Positions 45,601-56,600 of a stretch of DNA of 64,000 nt are shown here, piece by piece. The DNA is taken from NCBI GenBank assembly GCA_029339195.1, contig JAPTJF010000220.1:33929-97928 (forward strand), in the 5' to 3' direction. Every line of letters starts with the position of its first letter. Within the stretch, counting starts at the first letter, position 1. The notes beneath the pieces are model-generated. The model was not told the DNA's origin. It worked only from the letters and a program-made list of their open reading frames with translations, and searched no databases. The stretch is from Micractinium sp. NFX-FRZ (taxonomy: Eukaryota; Chlorophyta; Trebouxiophyceae; Chlorellales; Chlorellaceae). Both the position numbers and the translations under genes were made by a program.

Positions 45601-46581
45601 TGGTGCAGCCAATGTCCAGGCAGGAGCAAGCAGACGGCAAGCGCGTGTTTGTCTCACTCCATTCATGTCGTGCAGGCTGCCGTGGAGATTGGGCCTCGAG
45701 GCTCTTGGGGCTGGCTGCACCGATTGGCCTATGATGCGCAGGAGTGGCCTCGATATGCATCCTTCCTGCTCTCCAACGGCCTGCTTGCGCGTGCGCTGGA
45801 GCTGGCCGAGCGAGCGGGCATGCCAGAGGCCGACCTGGTAAGGACGCGTCTGCATGCCATCGCCCCGTGCAGAGCACGGAACCCGTGGTTTGATGCCACT
45901 GCTCAGCCCTGAAGGGATAATAGCAGCGCCAGGTGTCTCTGCTGTGCTGCTTCCCCTTCAGTGCTTGCCTCTCACTCATGCCTGGCAATGCATGCTGCCT
46001 CTGGCGTCCCTTGCCTGCAGGCAACAGACACGCTGCATGCTGTGCTCACAGTGTGCTGCAACCTTGAGGCAAACTGCAGCAGTGAGGTGGACACACATCG
46101 GGGCAGCGGTGCCGCTGCGAGCGACAGCTGCAAGACTGCAATGCATGCAGCTTGCACGTCTCTGCAGGCGGCGCTCGAGGAGTGCATGCGCGAGCGCAGC
46201 GAAATGGATCCACTTGCCAGCCTGGAGCGTCTGCACCGCTATCAGCGCACCCTCATCCCTGCCGCCACGCATGTGGCAGAGGCGCTGCAGGCGTGGTGGG
46301 CGGAGCCGGATGAACAGGCGGCGGAGCAGCTGGAGGCGGCGCAGGTGGCGGCCACCCGCAGCTGCGCCTACCTGCGCTGCGCCAACCTGGGCGCGGAGGG
46401 CGGCCCTGCTGCGGGGCAGGGGGCGGGCAGCAAGCGGTGCGGCGGCTGCCGCTCGGTTTGGTACTGCAATACCATATGCTCTGGCGCAGACTGGCGGGCA
46501 GGGCACCGGCGTATGTGCAAGGCTCTGGCGGCGGCACGCGCAGCGGCACGGCAGGCGGGCGAGGGGCAGGGGCAGCAGTAG
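42609..46581 (+). CDS. MYND zinc-finger protein B
   Basis: Seven exons: 42609-42781, about 42945-43379, about 43614-44412, about 44599-45062, 45207-45399, 45676-45837 and 46021-46581; about 930 residues. It starts MSGQWERVLTQLERLLDGSF. The C-terminal MYND finger is CAYLRC...GSKRCGGCRSVWYCNTIC followed by GADWRAGHRRMC, with all ligands kept. The block LAYDAQEWPRYASFLLSNGLLARALELAERAG matches protein A before the finger, as do ADACLRLLPVLSE and RRLQAMCTAHSQLLPLLAAKLEV. Exon count, order and phases match gene A. As in A, the body has no named domain. It is likely a peptide-binding scaffold; function unknown. Confidence 0.87.
43408..43475. repeat. GCATGC-rich simple repeat in an intron
   Basis: Runs of tgcatgcatgcatgct follow a tgcctgcc tract. 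The word GCATGC is its own reverse complement, so this intronic stretch can form multiple hairpins. It lies in the second intron of MYND B. Confidence 0.8.
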
Positions 46582-47004
46582 CTTCGGACGGCGTGCGACC
46601 TTGGTGCCCCATTCCTAAGCCGCCTTGTTTGATTGTTTTGCATGTGTCTTACTTGACAAGTCGACACGCAGTGCATTGTTCAATGTGGGATCAGGTGCCG
46701 TAGTGTCAGCAGCAGAGCGAGACCACGGGGAGCATGAGGGATGAGAGGAGCAGGGGGGAGAAGAAAGAAACCACAGCGGAGATGCAAGAGAGCAGTGGGC
46801 AACACAGCAGGAGGCGAGGAGAGCAGGGAGGCGCGTGCATGGCGGCAGCAGCAGCAGGGGGAAGCAAGCAGGTGAGACGAGGTATCAATGCATCATGGCT
46901 GGAATGAATGGCAGCATGGGAGTAGGCAGCTGGGAGTACAGGTGTGGTGGGCGTGCCAATCCCACAAGAGAGGTGCGACAGGGGCGCAGGTATGCATCTC
47001 TGTG
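46582..47004. other. Convergent 3' region
   Basis: Lies between the stops of MYND B (plus) and the 2OG oxygenase (minus). Purine-rich on the plus strand (about 46735-46870). No gene seen, and no clear TGTAA on either strand. Confidence 0.4.
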
Positions 47005-49123
47005 TCAGTGCCTCTGGAAGACAACATCAGAGCGCAGCACATACTTGCACCCGCCCGTCACCAGCGCCCCCTCATGCTCCAGGCAGCAGTCGCCGTGCTT
47101 GTGCAGCAGCGCCAGGCCGGGGGCGGGCGCAACGCTGGCCAGCTTGCGGTTGCGGCTGCCTGCAAAGATTTGCGGGTGCGGGACATTAGGCCACGGGTGC
47201 ACGGGGGCCATGATGTAGTCTGGGGCCAACAGGAGCAGGGTGTTGCGTGCACTACCAACCAAGGTGGTTAATGCAACGGCTGCCCAGCCGCATGCCCCGC
47301 CGCCGCCGTAATGATCGTTCAGGCGAGCCCACAGCCAGCCGCCGCTGCACCTCACAGCACAGCACCTGCACTGCCCCATCAAGTTCCCTGGCACTGGAAA
47401 GCTGGACTGTTACCGCATGTCTGGCCCGCCCCTGGAGCTCACCATAGAAGATGGTTTCGCCGCCGCCACACAAGGAGAGGTAGATGAGCAGCGTGTATTG
47501 GGTGAACCGGCCTGCAGAGGCGGGGCGGCGAGGAGAGGCAGGGGATACACCGGTGTGGGACAGAGAGGGAGAGAGCAGGCAAGGGGGATGCAAGGCGGGC
47601 ACTCTTAGAGGGCGGAGGGTGCGCCAGGTAGCACCAGGTGCGCAGGATCAGGTGCCGCGCCTGGTGCTGCGCCATGCCACTGCGCGACCCTAGAGCTGCT
47701 GTTAGGCACGAAAACGCAACGCCTGGAGGCCTGCTGGGCACACTCTCACCTCCGCCTAGCTCGTTTGATTCATCTATGTGCCGCCCAAACCGCTGGCCCG
47801 CATTGTAGCGGTAGATGCTGCGGGGCAGGAGGGCGTGCAAACCGCAGGTGAGGGGAGGAGCAGACGGGTGCGTGGGGTGGCAGGGGAGCGCCATGGGAAG
47901 CTGAGTGGGCACTAGGTATTGGCAGATGCTGTGGGGCAATGGGCAGATGCTGGTGGGCTAGGCCCACAGCCGCGCCCTCCTCATGAACAGTACCGCGCCC
48001 TCCTCATACCCAAGCATGTCCCGTGCTGCGGTGGCCTCACCGTATGTTTGGGTTCAGCCCCACAGCCGCCCCCTCCTCATCCTCCAGGTCTCCCACAAGC
48101 TCTGCCAGCCCCGTAGCCTGCAGGATAACAGATAGGGCAGACGTGTTACCACTATGCCGAAGACTGTTTGTGTATGTAATGTGATCGACAAAAGAGGATC
48201 TGCCAACACCGGTGGCCTGCACGCGGGAGATGGAGCAATTTGGGATGGTTCAGTGTCGAGACACTGTACGGCACCTGTGGGAGGGTCGACCGAGCACAAC
48301 GCACACAGCCAGTGCGTGTGCCGTGCATGCTGCGGTCCAGCGTGCAGCAAGCGAGGGAAAACAAGGGCGGCAGGGCGGAGCTGCTGCTGCTGCTGCTGCC
48401 CCAAGGATGCAGCCAGACCCATGCTTGCCTGCCACAAGTGGTCGGCGAAAGCTTGGTCTGAAAACTGGATGCGGTGGTTGTCTCGGAAGGCCTGCATGCG
48501 GCAGGCAGGCAGGCACACAGCGGCTTGGTCAAAGGCAGGGATAGGGGCTGGCAGAGGGGCGCGGCAGAGTCCCAGATGAAGAACAGACACTGCTGGGTGC
48601 AGCAGGAGTGGTGGGTGGGTCCTGGGGAGAGCGTGCAAATCGTGCAGATGCTCGCGGCCAGCCAAGCTGGCGCCCGGCAGCACCGACGTGTGCCCACCAC
48701 GAACCTCTCCATAGGCGGGGCCCCGGCTGGTGCTGTGCTGGAACCCCACCGCCTCTGCTGCAGCCACGAATTTCTCTGCTTCTTGTCGTGTCAGGCAGCC
48801 AGGGACCTGGGTGATGGGCAGGGTGGGGAGGGAAGCAGGCATTCAGCAGGAGCGCGACTGGCAGGGACTGGGGGGGCGTGCTCAGTGAGGCAGGTGGGGA
48901 ATGGGGAGGGCCGCTGCTTTCGCTGTCGAATGTGCAGCAATGCACACTCCGAGCGCCAGCTTCCCCACACCTGAATCATGAAATCGTCACGCAGCAGGGA
49001 CTCAGCCTGCAGCCCCGACTTGGGGGCGATGCGCGGCCACTTGGGCGCCCCTGCACGCAGGCGGCGGTGGCGGCAGCTGGCGGTGGGCGGCGGCCGCTGA
49101 GTCGAACACCGCGCTACTGTCAT
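47005..49123 (-). CDS. 2OG-Fe(II) oxygenase, plant prolyl-4-hydroxylase-like
   Basis: Non-heme iron enzyme using 2-oxoglutarate and O2. Exons run from 49123 down to the stop at 47005-47007. Exon 1 (49123-48971) begins MTVARCSTQRPPP. Then come VPGCLTRQEAEKFVAAAEAVGF, FRDNHRIQFSDQAFADHLW, a GLAELVGDLEDEEG block, AVGLNPNIRIYRYNAGQRFGRHIDES, RFTQYTLLIYLSLCGGGETIFYG, SRNRKLASVAPAPGLALLHKHGD, and LEHEGALVTGGCKYVLRSDVVF. Metal ligands are His and Asp of GRHID and the distal His of LEHEG; the Arg of LRSD should bind 2-oxoglutarate. The layout (FxxNxR, GLNPNIRxYxY, RSDVVF) matches plant cytosolic P4H-like proteins rather than the ER collagen type, and no signal peptide is seen. An intron after IFYG (about 47447-47165) separates a stretch that would otherwise read through. 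The substrate is unknown. The internal exon near 48360-48480 is Gln-rich and its end uncertain. Confidence 0.9.
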
Positions 49124-49700
49124 TTTGTTTTCCTTCTGCCGACTCAATGCTTATTGCACGCTAGTTGAGCAGGCAGAGGCGCTCTCGAGCAATTGGGCCT
49201 TGAAGGGGGCGCCTTGCCTGCTGGTTGCTTGTCTCGACCCATTGCCGTGATTGGCCGCGGCGAAATGAGAGGCCCTGCCTCCGTTTGGCTCGCTTCGTGC
49301 TGCGATCATGCTGTGCTCCCCGCGCTCACCCAGCTCGCTTGTTTGCGGCTTCCATCATGCACTCGACTTGAATCGAATAGCAACAGTGCTCCCACACGCG
49401 ACCTCGCCTCAGGTGACCGTCTTGTCTCGAGAGCAAAGGGCGCTTGGCCAGCGCTCCGCTTTCCGCAACGCTCCAAGGGTGTTTACATTGCATAGCAGTG
49501 AAAGCGCATGTCTGGCAGCGGTCGGGGAGGGCGCCAGCCAACCGGGCACCGGCAGCTGCGGCGGCAGCGGGCAGTCGGGCCGCTGCCTGCCCACCCGCAC
49601 AAATCCACCTCCCGCTGCGACACCTTGCACCCATCCTCTGCAGACTTTCTGCCAGACGCTTCACACATTTAGCAGCATCACAGCACATCCGGCAGGCAGC
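49124..49700. other. Divergent promoter region (oxygenase / proC)
   Basis: A 577-base gap between two ATGs pointing apart. No TATA box is clear. A GC-rich stretch covers 49530-49620. Confidence 0.4.
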
Positions 49701-52700
49701 ATGGACAAGAAGATTGGGTTCATCGGCGCCGGCCAGATGGCCGAGGCGCTGGCCCGCGGGTTCATCGCCAAGGGGGTCACCTCTGCCGACAAGGTGATGG
49801 ATGCCAACACTCTTTTATACAGGAGAGAGAAAGGGAGAGAGAAATGTCACCTCCTTGCACTCTCCCCTCTGATGTGCACCTTCAGGGTGCTTGCCTGAAC
49901 AGTGTTCACGTACATCGGCACGGGAAATCCTACCGTCCTGTTTTTGTGCTGCAGGTGTTTGCCACGGATGTGGTGTCCGCCCGCAAGGACGTCTTCCGCA
50001 GCTTTGGCACCAACCCGGTGGACGGCAACGTGGAGGTGCATGGGGAGGGTTCTTCCGGGGGCTGCTTTACTGTGTGTGCGGTCAGGCTGCATGGCTGCAT
50101 CCGCAGCCTTGGCACCAACCCGGTGGACGGCAACGTGGAGGTGGGACGGGCCTCTCACTGTGGTTTCGTGGGTGTTGCCGTGAGTGCGATAAAGTTGCCA
50201 CGAGCCCTTGGGTGGATGGGGAGGGCTCGTATGGGGGCTGCTTTGCTTGCTGTGTGTGCGGTCAGGCTGCGTGGCTACGTCCGCAGCCTTGGCACCAGGC
50301 GGATGCTAATGTGGAGGTGACACGGGATGCGTTCGTAGGGGTGCAAACAGAGTGTGGTGGTTTGTGGAGCTTGCGCTGCAGGTGGGGCAGCAAGGTGCGG
50401 CCAGTGCTGCTACGACATGCAGCGCTGGTGCTCCTCCCACCGATCAAGACGGTGCCCCCCATGCACAACACGCGTTCCACCGCCTGCAGGTGGTGAAGAG
50501 CGCTGACGTCATCTTCATCGCTGTCAAGCCGCAATACGTGTCGGTGGTGCTGCGGGAGGTGAGAGGCTGTGGCAAGCTGACTGCCTGCCCCCTTGCACAT
50601 GTTGCCAAACTGGCCTGGTCTCGCCACTGCCGTGGCGGCGCCATTGGCAGGTTCTGCTGCACCCCCGCCCCAGCACCGGCCTTTTACAGTGTGACTGAGT
50701 TACGCCTGGGCACTCACCGCTGTGCGCGCCCCACATGAATTCCTCCTTTTCCGGCTGCCTCCATCCCACGAGCTCCCTTTCCCCCCCACTGCCGCCTCCT
50801 CCACCCCGCAGGTGCGGCCACACCTGGAGGACCGCCACACAATTGTGTCCATTGCTGCCGGCATCACACTGCAGTCGCTGAAGGTGGGCCGCCAGTACTG
50901 CTGTGTATGTTGCTTGGTCTTGTCTGTAACAATAACTGTCTTTCTACCCTTTTGTCTTTCCGCCCCACTGCCTTTCTGGACACAACTGTTGTGTCCACTA
51001 CTGCTGGCGTCTGGCTGCATTTGCTCCAGGAGAGCCATAGTGCGGGGTGGCGGGCGGGGCATGCTGCTTCCCTATGGGGGTTGACAAGAGCTGCTGCAGG
51101 CGTGCCATGCTGCACCTTGCTGCTGCACCAGCTCAGTTGCTTTGCCACCACGGTCTCAATGCGAGCAGGAGGCGGCAGGCGACAACGTGCGGCTTGTGCG
51201 CGTCATGCCCAACACGCCCTGCCTGGTGGGCGAGACCGCAGCAGCCATGTGAGCGCGTGTGGGAGGGCAGCAAGCGTGCGTGCTGCTTTTAGAGCGGAGG
51301 ATGCCTTGCGGCTTGCCTGCCTGAGCGCCCGAATGGCTGCCCACCTGCATCACGGCCCTGTACGCTTAGCTTAGGGCTCCTTTCCGCAGCTGCCGCCATG
51401 CATGCATCATGTGCCTCTCACACCCTCCGCTCCCGCCTGTTTGCCCTGCTCAGGTGCCTGGGCGGCAAGGCGGACGACAGCGATGCCGACCTCGTGCAGC
51501 GGCTGTTTGATGCGGTCGGCAAGGTGGGGTGGTCAGAGGGCCGGGGAGGGGAGCAGTGCTGGCTGATTCAGAACAAGAAGACAGCTGTGGGGGACATAAG
51601 GAGCACTGTTATCAGGGCAGCATAGCACCGTTCCCCTGCATCTCTGCCCTTTGTTGCGACAGTGTTCACACGAATCTTGTCCTCCCTGACCGCCCTACTA
51701 GATCTTTGCCTCTTCATTGCAAATAGTGTTCCACAACCCCTGTCCTCCCTGCCTTCCACATCAGATCTACCGTGTTGACGAGAAGCTGCTGAGCGCGGTG
51801 ACGGGCCTGAGCGGCAGCGGCCCCGCCTACATCTTCCTCATGATTGAGGCGCTGGCAGATGGGGGTGAGTGGCGGGTGGCTGCGTTGTCTGACGTGGCAG
51901 CATGCTGAGGTGGCGTTGCGCTGCTAGCGGGCAGGGCAGGGTAGTATGCATATTCAAGCTTCTGGCGGACGGAGGCGGGTGGTGTGGTGTTTGCTGAGTT
52001 GGCTGTGTGCTGAGCTGGCATGGGCTGGCCTGGAATTGGCTTGCCGTTCAGACCGAGGTGGGCGCAGCTTGGCGGCAAGGTGAAGCAACGCGGCACAAGG
52101 TGGTGTGACGTGTAGCAAAACTTGGGCAATCGAAGGGCCCTGGAGGCGCCCTCCCTCACCCCTTTATTGCCCATCTGCAGGTGTGCGTGCCGGCCTGCCT
52201 CGTGACATTTCTCAGCAACTGGCGGCCCAGGTGGGTGGGAGGCCCGGGCTGGTGGGCAGGGTGCTCAGAGGGCAGGACAGAGGACAGCAAGAGTAAGAGC
52301 ATTGGCGCAGGTGTGCGGACGCTTTAGGAGCTGCTGCTCCCGATCCTGCCCGTGCCGCCTTTGCCTCCTGTTTGAAAACTCATTTTCAATGCGAAACCTT
52401 GGTGTCGCCTGGTGGGGCCGCACCGGACTTTCTGCCTTCACCTTGCGCACGTCTTGTCACTGCCCCATGCAGACGGTGCTGGGCTCCGCAGTTCTTCTTC
52501 TAACCTTCACATAAAAGCCAAACCCGTCTACTGCCCGCCATGCAGACGGTGCTGGGCTCCGCCAAAATGGTGCTGGAGACGGGCAAGCACCCGGGCGCAC
52601 TGAAGGACATGGTCACATCCCCCGCAGGTGGGTGCTTTGCTGCATTGCCTGCTCGCTTGTTGATGCTGGTGCCCTCACCGCAAACAGGCTGCGCCCTCCT

Positions 52701-52981
52701 GCAAGTGGTGTTGCGCTGGGGTGGCGCTGCCCTCAAGCGGCGGGCCCTGTGGGGGGCAGCAGGCGGCAGGGCGCTCCAGAGGAGGGCGCGGCCCTGTGGC
52801 GCTCTTTATGCTGACCCCGCCCCTCGTTCCCCGCTTCCTATTGCGCTTCTGCCCGCCGCAAAATGCAGGCACCACCATTGCGGGTGTGCACGAGCTGGAG
52901 AAGGCGGGCACGCGGGCGGCCTTCATCAACGCGGTGTATGCCGCCACGCAGCGCGCCGACGAGCTGGCCAAGATGGGATAG
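49701..52981 (+). CDS. proC: Pyrroline-5-carboxylate reductase (last step of proline synthesis)
   Basis: Reduces P5C to proline with NAD(P)H. Ten exons: 49701-49793, 49955-50035, about 50491-50560, about 50812-50883, 51169-about 51249, about 51454-51522, about 51765-51864, about 52181-52229, 52543-52626 and 52867-52981; about 271 residues, the normal family length. The Rossmann start is [19 protein letters not shown]. Then come [31 protein letters not shown], the signature [50 protein letters not shown] and the C-terminal [14 protein letters not shown]. No transit peptide is seen, so a cytosolic location is likely. Duplicated exon copies lie in two introns. Confidence 0.97.
49988..50317 (+). 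repeat. Duplicated exon-end copies in a proC intron
   Basis: The end of proC exon 2 (cgcagctttggcaccaaccc...gtggag, 49997-50035) is repeated almost unchanged at 50102-50140, with its own gtggga donor, and again, broken, at 50282-50317. A flanking block ending gtgtgtgcggtcaggctgc also occurs twice (about 50043-50090 and 50218-50271). Confidence 0.92.
52464..52564 (+). repeat. Duplicated acceptor plus exon start in proC
   Basis: The string gccccatgcag|acggtgctgggctccgc at about 52463-52489 recurs as cgccatgcag|acggtgctgggctccgc at the true exon start 52543. The first copy then diverges (agttcttctt), so using it would break the frame of the conserved AKMVLETG block. Confidence 0.85.
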
Positions 52982-53618
52982 AGTGGCGAGCGAGGAAAAA
53001 CAGCTGAATGGTAGAGTATTAGCGAGAAGCGAGTGTAAGAAGTCGCAAGCACAGGGACACAGGAGAGCGACGGGGAGCAAGCATGCCTGCCGCCGCCGCC
53101 GCCGCCAGCTCAGCGTGGGAAGGCAATGTGATATGGGATCCCAGACTCCCTCGATCGACGTTCTGTTTGCACCACAGATCCTCGGCAGCACTTGTCATCA
53201 TCATCAGCGCTCCTGAGCGGCGGGAGAGTTACCGGCACCTCGGGCGGGAGCCCGAGGAGGTGGCTGGACACGATCAAGCGCGCCGTTTGCCTGGATCGCG
53301 GCTTTGTGTGGTACAAGACCAGGTGCGAAGAGGAGCCGGCAAACAAGGTCCGGCCCAGCAAGCGCCGCCCGAGGCCGCCCTTTTTTGAGCGCCTGCGGGA
53401 CTGCGATAACAGCACTGGCTTTAACCAGCAGTTTAAATGGAATGGTCCTGCAGCGACACCGTGCCTCGCAAGGCCGGCAGGGCACCCCGCCTTGGCGGGA
53501 GGGCAGAAGAGTGACCCGCCGCTCACGCCAGGCTCACACCTCCAAAATGTGCCCCCCCGCCTCCGCCTAAGCGGGCCTCCCCCGCCTCTGCCTCCCCTGC
53601 AGGGTGACCTGATCCGCC
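52982..53618. other. Region between proC and the AP2 gene
   Basis: No convincing coding exon. TGTAA at 53034-53038 probably ends proC. A ctgcag acceptor at about 53597-53602 lies 17 bases before the AP2 ATG, pointing to a 5' UTR intron whose first exon is upstream. Confidence 0.45.
53034..53038 (+). terminator. Poly(A) signal TGTAA
   Basis: TGTAA 53 bases after the proC stop codon, in an AT-richer context. Confidence 0.65.
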
Positions 53619-56600
53619 ATGGATAGTATCAATAGGGACGGGGCGCAGCGCCCAGCGGCGGCAGCGGCAGCGCTGTCGCCCGCGGGCGGTGTGCTGGCGG
53701 CATTGGAGCGGCACCGGTCCTTTCCCCAGCTGCTTCTGAGGGACGGCAGCCTGACTGCCGCAGGGCTGAGCAGCCTGCACCTGAAACTGGGTGGCAGTCA
53801 GGACCTGGGAGGTCTCTTGGATCCCTCCCTCATCCACCACATGCAGTCACTGCCACGTAAGCCGCCCACCTGCACCGCTGCCCACCTGCCGGTTCGCGCC
53901 TTGCTGGCAGCTGCTGCTCTCTGTCCCTGCTGCCCAGCTTGGCATGCTGGCCTCGTACCTCCACAGCTGCACATCCTGCTGCCTGCCTGTTCCCTCAACG
54001 CTTTCCTGCCAGCCCATGCAAACCTACCCGCTAGCCCAAGCGCCCCTCCACCAACACCCGCTGCAGGCCTGGAGCTGGACAGCCTCCTCACCAGCCCCAA
54101 GTGGAAAGCACTGCTGAGCTGGGAGGAAGCTGAGGGTGCCGCCTTCTCTGGGCCCCAAAGCAGCCCCACCGGCCACTTGGAGGCAGGCACCAACAGTGCT
54201 GCCCCTTCCAGCACCGCCCTGCCGTCGCACCGCGGCTTTGACCGCAGCGAGAGCGGCGCCCCGGTGTCCCCCGGCGTGGACCAACAAGTGTCGGCAGCTG
54301 CCCTGGAAGCTGCCTGGGCGGAGACCCAGCAGCAGCAGTACCAGCAGTACCATCAGCAGTACCAGCACGGGCCAGGGCAGGCGGAGGATGCAGAGATGGT
54401 GCCTGTGGCGCAGCAGGTGCCCGCTGAACTCCCGGCAGCCCTGCCTCTGGCCCGCCCCCGCCCAGGTGGCGGCAAGAAGCGGCCCAGCGAGCTCACTCAC
54501 TTTGGGCAGCTTCCCGGCAGCCCCATGGCAGCTCCCCCGCCTGCCAAGCAGCTGCGGCAGGGGGCGGCGCCCCGGGGGCAGCTGGCCGGCCTCCGGCCTG
54601 CCAGTGACGCCATGGAATTGGATGCCGAGGCGGCAGTGGCTCATGCAGCTGCCTCGGCTGCCGCCTTTGACGCCGCTGTGCGGGGCAGCGGGCAGCAGGA
54701 CGGTGGTGCCGCGGTGGATGTGATCACTGGGCTGGGCTCACGGCTGCGGCTGGACAGCATCGGCGGGCCGACGGACCAACGCCGCCTCGTGGCGGCGGCC
54801 GCTTCTGCCGCCGCCGCAGCGGCCCGGCCGCCCAGCCGGCACGGCTCCCGGGTGCGGCGGGGAAGCAGCAACGTGTCGATGCTTATGGCAGATCTGCCCA
54901 CCAGTCCCACCACTGGCAGCGGCGCTCAGCTGCTGCCTCTGCCGCCTGGCGAGGAGGCAGCAGCGCCTCAGCTGCCTGCCGCAGCGCCTGCCCCCATGAG
55001 CATGCCAGTGCATCGCATGGCAGGCAAGGGCATGACGTCAGGCACAGTAGTGCGTGTGGAGGTCAAGGCGGAGGCGGCTTCAGAGGCGGTGTACCAGCCA
55101 GCCGGCCAGCAGCCTTTCAGGCGGCAAGTGCTGCCCACCAAGAGTCACAAGGCCGTGGCCACAGGTGTGTTGCATTGCATTGGTGCGTGGCCACCGGTGA
55201 CTGTTGCATTGCATTGGGTGCGTGGCCACCAGTGGGTGTTGCATTGCGTTGCGTATGCACTGGATGGGGGTGGGCGGTGAGTGGGGAAGCTGGCCCACCT
55301 GCATGCCCGCCTGCCTGCCTGCCTGGCCGTCTCCCCTGCTCCCGGCCCGCTTGCGAACTGGAGCTCACGCCGTGCATCCTCAGGACCACCTGACATGTAT
55401 CGTGCTTCCGTCCCAGCGAGTCATTGCCGAAGAGCCCTCGGCTCCCTGATCCGCCCTTTTGAACACAAACACTGCTCTCCACCTGACTAAGCACGCTTCC
55501 CGCCTGCCTGCCTCCCTTCACTTGTTCCACGCAGGCGAGAGCGGCGTCTTCACCTCTGCCTACCGGGGCGTGACCAAGCACAAGCTCACGGGGCGGTTTG
55601 AAGCGCACTTCTGGGATTCATCCTTCATCCGCCCCAACCAGGTAATGGGTGGGAGCAGGCAGGGCGTGCAGAGGGCCCCGCAGGTTCCCTTCTGGTGCGA
55701 TGATGCGCGATCTGCTGGGGGGTGGGGGGTGGGGTGGGGTGGGGGGCAGGCAGGGATGCAGGGAGCCCCGCAGGATCGCTTCTGGTGCAAGGGTGACAGA
55801 TGAGCTGGGGGGTGGGGGTGAGAGCAGGCAGGGATGCAGGGGGCCCCGCAGTTTTTTTGTGGTTTTTTCCAGCGATTTGCTGGGGGCTCACCCCTCCCTC
55901 CGCACTGCAGCCCAGCACAACATTTTGCCTCTCTGCCTGCGGCTCCGCCTCCTCATTCTGGGCCGGCATGTGGGCGGACGCAATACACCATTCCCTCCCC
56001 AACATCACAGCCATTCCGCTCCCCCGCTTTGAACTGTGCAGAAGAAGGGCAAGCGCGCCAAGGGCCGGCAGGTGTACCTGGGAGGTTACGAGACTGAGCT
56101 GGAGGCGGCGCGGGCATATGACAGGGCCGTGCTGGCTTACCTGGGCCAGCAGGCGCCGCTCAACGTGCGTTAGGGCAGGGGGAGGGGAAGGGCGGGTGAA
56201 GCGCTGGTTTGAATGTCTGTATACACAATGAAGCCGGCCTGGATCGTGTGGGACCGCAGGCAGCGGTGACCGTGGGAGGGAGGGTAGGGCTGGCTGGGGG
56301 TGTGAGGGAGGCTGGGGCGATTTTGCACTCGAAGAGCTCATTAAAACCATTTGAGGACTAATAATGCTCAGATCTGGCACTGACATGCTTGCAGTGTCGT
56401 TGTCCTTCTGACTCTTGGTAATGGGTTCCTTGGCACTTTCACGTGACACCTGCAGTTCTGTTTGGAAGACTATGGGGAGGACCTGGCCTGGATGGCGGGG
56501 CGGGCGCCCGAGGAGGTGGTCTCCGTGCTGCGCCGGGGCTCCGTGGGCTTTGCACGGTGAGGTCATGTAAAGCACGCTGCTGTAGTCTGCTTAATCTGCA

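Noticed and set aside
47165..47447. Extra coding segment in the 2OG oxygenase (GELQGRARHAV...)
   Set aside because: Splicing IFYG to SRNRKLASVAP restores the plant family pattern; the segment has no counterpart in that family.
53192..53626. A 144-codon open frame upstream of the AP2 gene
   Set aside because: It begins at a non-ATG codon, overlaps the AP2 start in another frame and shows no family resemblance. It is more likely a 5' UTR or promoter.
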